Shown one piece after another: positions 55,906-64,000 of a stretch of 64,000 bases of DNA. Where the stretch lies: NCBI GenBank assembly GCA_011799875.1, contig CM022301.1, positions 12,543,570 to 12,607,569 of the forward strand. The letters run 5' to 3'. The translations under genes and the position numbers were made by a program. Numbering within the stretch: position 1 is the first letter of the stretch; each line of letters opens with the position of its first letter. Below the pieces are notes generated by a model. The model had not been told where the DNA came from and did no database searches. It saw only the letters and a list, made by a program, of their open reading frames with translations. This DNA comes from Thinopyrum elongatum. Its lineage: Eukaryota; Streptophyta; Magnoliopsida; Poales; Poaceae.

Positions 55906-58900
55906 CTATCTTTTCTTAATCTTCTTGCCCTTCTTTTTCGCAAATGGAGTTCTTCTCTTGAACGGACGTCCTTTAGGTAGGGTGGTCCTGCTTCTTCTTG
56001 TGGTGTATGGTACTTCATCGTCGTCGTCATGTTCCATCTTCGGGTCGCCGTACTTGTCGAAGTCTTGCTCATTGGCGACTCCATCCATTCCGATGATCTT
56101 CCTTTTGCCTCTCCTCACGACAACACGATTGGGCTTTGACGGGTCGGTAATGAAGAAGCATTGGTCCACTTGGGAAGCCAGTACCCATGGCTCATTTTTC
56201 GCGGTGACGTTTGCGCCCGCGATCTTGGATTTGGCTTCGGGTATAACCATGGTGGTGAAATACCGGTCTTCTTTTAGGACGCTCTTGGCCCATCTGACAC
56301 GGAACATCGGGACCTTCTCTCCAGCGTAGCTCCAGATCTCCTCGATCCTTCTGTAGTATCTGTCCTTGTCGTTACCGGTGTAGGATTCCATCGTTACCCC
56401 GGAGTTCCGATAACCATCGCTCTTCATGTCCTTTTCCTCGGTGTAGAATGTGTAGCCGTTGATATCGTACGCCTCATAGGTCATCAGGTTGTGCTCGGCG
56501 CCCTGTGACAAGGCGAATATGAGTTTTTCTTCCGCGGAAGAATCCTCATGTAAAGGGTACGACAGAAGCTTCTCCTTGAACCAACGCGTGAAACATGAGT
56601 TGTGCTCTTTGATTATATCTCCGTCCGTCCTCTGTTGGCCTCGGTCATTGTACGTCTTCTCAATAAAGGTTTTGTGCTCTACCACCCAAGGATCGACCAC
56701 GTCTATGTGTTGTAGCGCGACTAGGTTTGCTCTTTCAAAGTCGGCGAGTCGACCCTCGAAGTCGACATGCATTTCGCGGCGACCCTCGTGGTGACCCCAT
56801 CCAGCGAGCCTGCCGAGGTGCCTATTGACGGGCAGACCAACGGGGTTCTCGATGCCTAGATAATTCGTGCAGTAGGAGATGCACTCTTCGGTCAAAAAGC
56901 CCCTGGCTATGCTTCCCTCTGGACGTGACATGTTGCGAACGTATCCTTTGATGACACCATTCATCCTTTCGAACGGCATCATGCTGTGCAGGAACGTCGG
57001 CCCGAGTTGGATGATATCCTCCACGATATGGACCAGCAGATGCACCATAACGTCGAAGAATGCGGGCGGGAAGTACATCTCAAGCTCGCATAGTATCACC
57101 ACGATCTCTTCCTGTAGCCTTCTGAGTTGCCTCACGCCAACCGACTTCCGACAGATGACGTCGAAAAAGTTGCATAGGCCAAATAGCGTTTCACGGACGT
57201 GCGCGTCCATGATCCCACGGATTGCAACTGGAAGTATCTGCGTCATCAGCACGTGACAGTCGTGAGACTTCATCCCGCTGAACTTCTGCTTCGCTGAGTC
57301 TAGGTATCTGCTTATCTTCCCCGCGTAACCGTAAGGAAGTTTTACTCCTACGAGGCAGGTGAAAAACTGCTCGATCTCCTCCTGACTTAGAGTGAAGCAC
57401 GCGGGAGGGCAGTCATTTCCGATCTTCTTGGCCTTTTTGCCTTTGCGACGACTTTCCGTGTCCTTCGCCTCATCATCATCATCATCATCATTAGGGCGTT
57501 TTGCGTGAAGCTCCTCCCTGATGCCCATTGATTGCAAGTCTGCCCTTGCTTTCGGCCCATCTTTGGTCCTCTCTGGCATGTTGAGCAGGGTACCAAGCAG
57601 ACTCTCGCACACGTTCTTCGTGATATGCATGACATCAAGGCTGTGAGGCACACGGAGGATCTTCCAGTACTGCAAGTCCCAGAAAACAGACCTCGTTTTC
57701 CATACCTTCAGCAGCGGCTCTGGTGCCTTTCGCTTCTTTCCTGGCGGTGGGCACTCTTTCCAATTTTTCAACAGCTCGTCTATTTCCTCGCCGCTCCTCG
57801 TACGCGGGCGTCTTCGGGGTTCGGTTTCACCATCAAACAGATCCTTGCGTTTTCTCCATGAGTCATCGTCGCGAAGCCACCTTCGATGTCCCATGAACAC
57901 GGTTTTTGAAGACCCGGGATCTCTATCTAGCTGGCGATACGTTGTGTCATCCATGCACCTGACGCATCCAGAAAATCCGTGGACCACCTGCCCCGCGACA
58001 TATCCGTAACCGAGATAGTCGTGCACCGTTGTGAGCAGTGCGGCTCTCATAGGGAAATATTCTTTCTCTGCGGCGTCCCACGTATTGGCTGGCGTTTTCC
58101 ACAGCGTGTCTAGCTCCTCTTTTAGCAGCCCCAGATACAGATTGATGTCGTTCCCTGGTTGTTTCGGCCCTTCAATTAGCATACTCATGTGAATGTACTT
58201 CCTCTTCATGCAAAACCAGGGGGGAAGGTTGTACATCCACACAAACACAGGCCAGGTGCTATGTGTGCTTCTCTGGCTGCCAAATGGATTGACTCCATCG
58301 GTGCTCGCGCCCAGCACGATGTTCCTTGGATCGTTCCCAAATTCTGGGTGTTCGAAGTTCAACGCTTGCCACTGGCTCGCATCCTTAGGGTGACTCAGCA
58401 TCTTGTCTTTTTTATTTATCTCCGGATCATTTCCGTCATCTTCTCGCTTCTTCTCCTCCCTATCTGCGTGCCAACGCAGGAGCTTTGCTACCTTAGGGTC
58501 CGCGAAATACCGCTGCAGACGAGGAGTGATCGGAAAGTACCACACCACTTTTCGAGGAGCTTTCTTCCTCTTCTTGTATCGAGTGACGCCGCACACCAGA
58601 CATATGGTAGACTCCGCGTGCTCGTCCCGATAAATGATGCAATTGTTCATGCACACATGGTATTTCACGTGCGGTAAATCTAGAGGACACATGATTTTCT
58701 TCGCCTCCTCGAAACTGGTCGGGCACTTGTTCCCCTTGGGAAGACGTTCGTGCCAGAATGACATGTTCTCGTCGAAGCATGCGTCGGTCATTTTGTGTTT
58801 TACCTTCATCTCCAGAGCCATGAGCGTTACTTTCAGGCGGGTATCCTCGGGCCTACATCCTTCATACAATGGAGTAACCGCGTCTATCTCCAGTTGATCC

Positions 58901-59421
58901 AGCTTGGCTTTCTCTCGGGCGGCAGCTCTTGCGTTATCCGTCTGCTTGAGAAGCAGCTCTTGAATATGAGGGTCCTGCACCCAGCTCATCGATGGTCCAT
59001 CGTCGTCTGCTCCGGCATCTTCATCTTCATGATCATGCCCTTCGTCTTGATCTTCCTCATCATCATGTCCGGCATCTTCTACATGATGACTGTGTACTGC
59101 ATCTACTTCGTGATCATGTCCTGGAGATTCTTCGTCTTCTCGCCCGCCGTCGCCGCGGTTGTCTTGCTGCCCTTCCTCATTTCTTGCCCGGCCCCCATGG
59201 ATGACTTCATAATCATCTTCATCACCTTGCCACCGATAGCCATCCATGAAACCACGCAAGAGCAGGTGGTCCCGCACCTGTACGGAATCCGGGTCCATAA
59301 GGCTCTTCAGCTTGCATCTTCGACACGGACATCTTATCTCCGTCTCGTTCTTTTGAAGCATCTCGGCCTTCGCGGAGCTCAAAAACCTATTCACGATGCC
59401 TTCGGTCATCGTGCGGACCAT
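55906..59421 (-). CDS. CACTA transposase (tnp2 family), uninterrupted
   Basis: 1171 residues from the ATG at 59421, in good context (GCGACCATGG) and directly after a CTACCCCGCAG acceptor, so the first exon is non-coding. The frame extends 69 codons further upstream but that part is probably intron/leader. Domains in order: transposase-associated zinc region (RCPCRRCK, GFMDGYRW); an acidic/His-rich spacer; the tnp2 core (CMNNCIIYRDEHAE..CLVCGVTRYK, ASTDGVNPFG, MYNLPPW, LDVMHITKNV) with the DDE-type acidic residues in the last blocks; a DUF4218 region (MKSHDCHVLM, LPVAIRG); a DUF4216 region near 1030-1080 (YRRIEEIWSY, FRVRWAKSV); and a basic tail (KKKGKKIKKR). It cuts the element ends and inserts them elsewhere in the nucleus. 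No stop or shift was found. Confidence 0.95.
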   Translation of the reverse strand: MVRTMTEGIVNRFLSSAKAEMLQKNETEIRCPCRRCKLKSLMDPDSVQVRDHLLLRGFMDGYRWQGDEDDYEVIHGGRARNEEGQQDNRGDGGREDEESPGHDHEVDAVHSHHVEDAGHDDEEDQDEGHDHEDEDAGADDDGPSMSWVQDPHIQELLLKQTDNARAAAREKAKLDQLEIDAVTPLYEGCRPEDTRLKVTLMALEMKVKHKMTDACFDENMSFWHERLPKGNKCPTSFEEAKKIMCPLDLPHVKYHVCMNNCIIYRDEHAESTICLVCGVTRYKKRKKAPRKVVWYFPITPRLQRYFADPKVAKLLRWHADREEKKREDDGNDPEINKKDKMLSHPKDASQWQALNFEHPEFGNDPRNIVLGASTDGVNPFGSQRSTHSTWPVFVWMYNLPPWFCMKRKYIHMSMLIEGPKQPGNDINLYLGLLKEELDTLWKTPANTWDAAEKEYFPMRAALLTTVHDYLGYGYVAGQVVHGFSGCVRCMDDTTYRQLDRDPGSSKTVFMGHRRWLRDDDSWRKRKDLFDGETEPRRRPRTRSGEEIDELLKNWKECPPPGKKRKAPEPLLKVWKTRSVFWDLQYWKILRVPHSLDVMHITKNVCESLLGTLLNMPERTKDGPKARADLQSMGIREELHAKRPNDDDDDDEAKDTESRRKGKKAKKIGNDCPPACFTLSQEEIEQFFTCLVGVKLPYGYAGKISRYLDSAKQKFSGMKSHDCHVLMTQILPVAIRGIMDAHVRETLFGLCNFFDVICRKSVGVRQLRRLQEEIVVILCELEMYFPPAFFDVMVHLLVHIVEDIIQLGPTFLHSMMPFERMNGVIKGYVRNMSRPEGSIARGFLTEECISYCTNYLGIENPVGLPVNRHLGRLAGWGHHEGRREMHVDFEGRLADFERANLVALQHIDVVDPWVVEHKTFIEKTYNDRGQQRTDGDIIKEHNSCFTRWFKEKLLSYPLHEDSSAEEKLIFALSQGAEHNLMTYEAYDINGYTFYTEEKDMKSDGYRNSGVTMESYTGNDKDRYYRRIEEIWSYAGEKVPMFRVRWAKSVLKEDRYFTTMVIPEAKSKIAGANVTAKNEPWVLASQVDQCFFITDPSKPNRVVVRRGKRKIIGMDGVANEQDFDKYGDPKMEHDDDDEVPYTTRRSRTTLPKGRPFKRRTPFAKKKGKKIKKR

Positions 59422-59890
59422 GGTCGCCTGCGGGGTAGAGCAAAACGATATTTTAGAACAAAAAACAAATTTGGCATGACTTTGCCTAAAAATAGGACCA
59501 AAAAGAATGCATAGTGCCAAATTCTCGCCGAAACGGAAATGAATCAACATTCCGGCAAAATATTGGCAACTATCGCATTTCAAATACCGGTACCTGCAAA
59601 CACAAACATATGCAATGCAACACCACAAACATACGTAGATCTAGGCCATAAAAAGTGCATGTGCATGTTGTTGGAGGGAGAAAAAAGTAGATCTACAACA
59701 TAAAGAAAGCTTTCCCCTTACTTACCTATCAAAAAAAGGAAATTTAACCACTTAATTTGGGTGAATCTATGGTGCAAATGAGGTGAGGAGGAGGAGGCAG
59801 CCGAGACAAGCTTGGAGGAGGAGGTGGAGAGAATGAAGTGGGGAAAGTGAGTGTGGTAGGTGGCTGTCCAAAATATCTAGCTGCTCTCAG
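59422..59890 (-). promoter_or_regulatory. Leader and promoter region of tnp2
   Basis: Contains the acceptor next to the ATG, the leader block 59469-59553 shared with the hairpin at 54091, and AT-rich sequence up to the subterminal array at 59893. No other gene. Confidence 0.5.
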
Positions 59891-59892
59891 GT

Positions 59893-60345
59893 TACCAATG
59901 ACGCACCACCTAACAATGCGCCATTAGTAACACTGGTTACTAATGGCGCACCTGTTACGCGGTGCGCCATTACTAGTTTTGCAAAAAAAAAAATTATTAG
60001 TAGTGGCGCACCGTGGTTGTGGTGCGCCATTACTAGTTTGAACTAGTAATGGCGCACTATACCCGGGTGCGCCATTACTAGTTTTAAAAAAAAAGTAAAA
60101 AAAATAATTGTTAGTAGTGGTCACAGAGTGTGTGGTGCGCCATTACTAGTTAAAACTAGTAATGGCGCACTATGCCCTGGTGCGCCATTACTAGTTTTGG
60201 AAAAAAAAATTGTTAGTAGTGGCGCACCGTGGGTGTGGTGCGCCATTAGTGATATGGACACTAATGGCGTAACTACACATGGTGCGCCATTGCTATATAG
60301 CAGTGGCGCACCACATATGTGGTGCGCCATTAATGTCCATATTAG
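59893..60345. repeat. Right subterminal repeat array of the CACTA
   Basis: More than fifteen TGGCGCAC/GTGCGCCA motifs, mostly as palindromic pairs separated by A/T-rich spacers. The same arrangement as the left part of the small CACTA (23450-23890), reversed. Confidence 0.9.
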
Positions 60346-60382
60346 CTATAGCCCTTTTCCTAGTAGTGAGAAGGTGACAAGT

Positions 60383-63300
60383 TGTAACACCCCATGTCAT
60401 TAGCCACAGTAATCACTTTTGATAATGACAAGTCAGCATGATTAACAGTGCCAAATCATCATTTGCATCATATTGCATTTCAACTCCTAAGTCAAAATTC
60501 AAATTTAAATGAAAGTGGAAAATAAAAGTTGCTTAACATAGAAACTAAAATGATCAATAAATAGCAAATATTCCAGAGGCTATTCTAAAATTATAATCAA
60601 CAATTAATAAATTAACTAAGTGACTCTAACAGTAAAAAAACAGAGTTGGTTAATACTTTTTTATTTAAATAAAATCCATATGAAAACATTTGGCCCCAAA
60701 ACCATTTTATACCAGGGTTGGATATTGCACTGATGTTATATGGGCAAGTGCCATATTTTACAAAAGTCATTTGGAGTAAAAACAAAAGACAAAACAGAAA
60801 AGAAAAGGAAAACAGAGAAAAGAAAAAGGAAAAAAAGGGAAAAGGCCCACTGTGCTGGGCCTCGAGTGCACAGTGCCGGCCCAGCCTGCGCAGCGCCGTC
60901 CCCCACCTCGCGCACTGCTCACCCCCCCTCGCTGTCGAACGCGCGCGCACACCGGCCCCCCCTCCCTCGCTCGAAAGCGCGTCGTTCGTGCCCGCGCCGT
61001 GGATAAGGGCGAGGCCCCGCAGCCCCCTGGCGCCTCCCTCGCCCACTCTTCCCTCGCTCCCTCTCTGCTTCCCCTCGCCCGAGCGCCGCCATGGCCTCGC
61101 TGCTCTGACCACCGCGGCCACCGGCCGGCCCTCGCCTCGCCTCCGCGCCAAGATGGACCGCCTCGACTTCCTCTCCCTCCTCGACGGATCACCCGAGCAG
61201 GACCGTCTCTGCATCGTCCCCTACGCCGCCGTCTTCCTCCTCTGCTCCGACAAGCTTCGCCGCCGAATCCGCCGCACCGAGCCCTCCCCGAGCCCACTTG
61301 AGCACACCTGCAGGCTCGCTGTGAGCACCGCCCCCTCTCCCCTCTCCTCTCGCTCTCCCATTCGAACCGTAGGCGCCGTCCCCTTCTTCACCGAACGCGC
61401 CGGCGCGTAGCTCATCGCCGGCGTGCTTCCGGCGACCATTGGGCCCCGTGCCTGTGTCCATCACGCCCACCGCACCGTGTAAGCCACGCCTAGCCTCTTG
61501 GCTCGCTCGCAAGCACGCCGCAACGCCGTTCACCACCACACCCGAACACCGCCGTCCGCCATTACCGTCGTAGTGCTCGTCTCCGGCTGCCTCGCCTTGC
61601 GCCAGTGCCGTAGAACGACGCGGCGTCGTCTCCCCGATCGAACGCGACCGAAAACGCCTCGAATGGTGCCCTGTGCGCCATTTCCGAGCCGCGCCGCCAT
61701 CTCTGGTGCTCGCCGGAGCAACTCCGGTGGCCGGCTGGCGCCGCCGCCGACGTGGCTGGCCTGGGGCCACCCCCAGTGCCACTGCCAGTGGGCCAGGCCA
61801 GCCCCAGTTGACCAGTTGACTTGGTCAACTGGCTGACTGGGCACTGCCCAGTCACTGACTGGTGGGGCCCCTCTCCCCGTGTCTATGACATATGGCCCCC
61901 CCCCCCCTGTCAGGTGCCTAATTAACTAATTAGGTTAATAAAAATAATTAAATTAGCCTAACCTGTCACTGACTGCTGGGCCCCACCTGCTAATTAACCC
62001 AATTAATTAATTTAACCCCTCTGTTAAAGCCACAGTGTATGACATGTGGGCCCCACCTGTCTGGTTTGACCCTGGTCAGCCCCTGTTGACCTGCTGACAT
62101 CATGCTTAGGTCATGCTGACATAACTTTACACTGTTTCGGATAATGTTGAATTTAAATAGATAATTAAATTCCATAAATTGATAAAAACTTTAGAAAATC
62201 ATATTAAATAATCCGTAACTCCGATGAAAATAATTTATATATGAAAGTTGCTTAGAATTTCGATACGAACCCGAATACACCCTCCGTATTCTTGTCAGAT
62301 GCCCCTAGCTATATGAACATTGAACTTTTAGACCGATTTCGATAAATGAATAGTGCCCAATGTTGATTAAATAAATCCGGATAAATTCCTAAATTATCTA
62401 AATCATTTAGCTAGGCAGTAGAACACCCCGACATATCATTTAGGCATGTCATACATATTGTTTGCATTATTACCGTGAATTTATTTTTTCTCTGCCCCTC
62501 CTTCTCTCTCGATAGACGCCGATACCGATGACGCTGCAGCTGGGTACGACTACGCAACAGACGAGCAGCCCGTTGACGACCCCTCTCTCTTGCCAGAGCA
62601 ACCAGGCAAGCCCCCCCCCTTTGAGCATCCAGATATCGCCCATTCCATTTCTCCTGCTTGCATTAGATTTTGCTACTGTTAATGTTTGCTCCTATTCTGA
62701 TGCATAGCCTGTTTTCGTAACCTGTTCATTGTTACCTTACCTGCCTATGAAAACCTGTTTAGTATAGGTTGGTAGTGAACCATCAGTGACCCCCCCTCCC
62801 ACCACCTTACCCTTGTTGCCCCTGCTTGATCGTCGACGACTCGATCAATGTGATCGTCGACTAGAGACCGACACATCACTTCACCCCCCCTTTAGTTGTA
62901 CGACTCTGCATAGTTACTATCGAGTGCCGAGGGTGGTACCTCGTAACGCACTCCTGATGAATACTCTGCAGCGTAGCTGTTCGGTCGTGGTCATCGAGGG
63001 TGATTCCTCCTTCTCCACTTCCGATACGACTCTATCGTGCAACCCTTCAGTGTGAATCTCGAGGGTGATGCCTCATACGTTCACCCTGATGATTTCGTCG
63101 AGTGGAATCCACCGAGGGTGATTCCTCGGGTTTCCCCCTTGATGTTATGACCACACGGTTACTTGACCTTTGTTACAGGCGGGTCGACCCAGGTGGGTAC
63201 CCGCTGGGGATCTGTGATGTCGAGTGTGCCGGAAGGGCACTCGAGTGTGATATTGTGGCGGAGCTTCAGAAACTCTGATTGTCTCCGCGTGATACTAAAT

Positions 63301-64000
63301 GAGCCTATTGGATTTGGGTGTGTGATCTGAGTGGGTCGACGTGCCCTATACACACTACCACCACGCGGGATAATGGTTATGGGGCCCTCTGCGATGTACG
63401 TTTCTCCCAAAAGCTCGTCAGACGTCACGATTCACCGTGCGGGCTGATTGTTGGGATTGGGCTGGATACTTCACTGACGAGTTCAGTGTCGCGCCTGCAC
63501 CCCGGCCAGTCTCGCAACACGTAGGGTGCCCAGGGCGAAGGCCCAAGACCTCTGGGTGCATAGTATAGTCCGGCGTGCTGACCTCTCTGCCGAGCCTAGG
63601 TAGGGCGCTGCTTCGTGTTGATCTCCCGAGGCCGGGCATTACCCAGCAAGTGTGTCCGGCCAGAGGTGATCGAGCGTGTTGGGTAACAGTAGTGCACCCC
63701 TGCAGGGATGAATGATCTATCGATAGCCGGTCCTACGGTAAAGGACGCTCAGTTTGTGTGTCCCGATGTACTACTTGAACTGGATACTTGTTACTTAATT
63801 GAAGCTTCGGGATCGCTTTCTCGCTGGGAGTCGAGGAAGGATCTCTAGGCTTTGCTTCAACATGTTTGCTAAATAAAATGCTATTCTACTCTCTTCTACT
63901 GCTGCAAGATGATGGCTTCGTGAAGATGCTAGTCTTCGATAGGACTAGGCCTTCTCTCTATTCTGGCATTTCTACAGCCCAGTCCACATATACAACCTTT
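60383..64000 (+). mobile_element. Element B: second copy of element A, reversed, cut by the window end
   Basis: Starts TGTAACACCCC 14 bases after the CACTA and runs to the window edge, where it still matches element A (reverse of about 16260). Landmarks shared with A: GATTACTGTGGCT-like start, a GC-rich centre (60850-61850), GTTGACC/GGTCAACT blocks, the CACCCTCG motif cluster (62995-63130), and the closing TGCATCCC/GGGTGCACCAC block. No supported gene; the 230-codon frame 60718-61410 is GC-driven low complexity. Confidence 0.8.

Larger units (their letters stand above)
48768..60368 (-). mobile_element. Complete-looking autonomous CACTA transposon, 11.6 kb
   Basis: The ends CACTACTAGGAAAAGG and CCTTTTCCTAGTAGTG are inverted repeats. 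The 3-bp duplication AGA (48765-48767, 60369-60371) marks insertion into the Copia leader. Subterminal arrays of TGGCGCACC/GGTGCGCCA lie at both ends. On the minus strand, in order: tnp2 transposase, a TNPA/Transposase_24-like spliced gene, and a small RNase-H1-HBD ORF. I found no stop, frameshift or bad splice site in these, so the element may be able to move (inference). Confidence 0.95.

Noticed and set aside
58795..59514. 239-codon plus-strand frame
   Set aside because: Antisense shadow of the tnp2 transposase N-terminal half.
60612..61855. Open frames up to 230 codons in element B
   Set aside because: Same GC-driven effect; frames on both strands, no recognised motif, not matching the frames in element A.

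Overview
The window is from a grass of the wheat/barley tribe (Triticeae). It is almost entirely transposable elements nested in one another. The clues are BARE/Angela-type Copia LTRs with their standard start (TGTTGGAAATATGCCCTAG), Athila-lineage Gypsy elements with a tRNA-Asp-type primer site, several CACTA families, a Stowaway-like end, and one typical cereal host gene. I see no CRISPR array, operon or intact tRNA/rRNA gene.

Layout. 1-4712: 3' part of a minus-strand Athila-lineage Gypsy element (gag, protease, RT; broken), ending at its 5' LTR. It sits in the gag of a plus-strand Angela/BARE-type Copia element. That Copia element runs 4713-5688, 12727-15744 and 28456-28870, and carries many in-frame stops. 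Its integrase holds a 7.0-kb non-autonomous LTR element (5689-12726, TSD AAACT). Its 3' LTR holds a long TG...CA element that I cannot name (element A, 15745-28455). Element A contains a second non-autonomous LTR element (16959-25927, TSD CTTGC), whose 5' LTR contains a 1.6-kb non-autonomous CACTA (23418-25028, TSD AAA). Nesting is therefore four levels deep.

28871-38700: truncated CACTA material with a ~500-bp tandem array, a 1.5-kb direct duplication, gene-like spliced fragments and a 5'-truncated LINE. 38700-43200 is the only genic island: an intact four-exon R40-type lectin gene (minus strand, 341 aa) with TATA box and poly(A) signal. A 43-bp tandem repeat lies upstream of it. The island lies between two solo LTRs (39052-39624, TSD ATTGA; 44125-45718, TSD CCTAG).

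46062-48767: LTR and leader of another Copia element, interrupted by an 11.6-kb CACTA transposon that looks complete (48768-60368, TSD AGA). All its coding units are on the minus strand: a tnp2 transposase (1171 aa, uninterrupted), a four-exon TNPA/Transposase_24-like gene that splices in frame to 1111 aa and ends in a Ulp1-like domain lacking the catalytic Cys, and a small RNase-H1 hybrid-binding-domain protein with a membrane tail. The element also carries an LRR gene fragment, a long hairpin, and terminal-type repeat motifs at the presumed promoter of the TNPA-like gene. The 1.6-kb CACTA has the same two ends, so the 11.6-kb copy could mobilise it. 60383-64000: a second, reversed copy of element A, cut by the window edge.

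All similarity statements are by eye; no alignment or database search was run.
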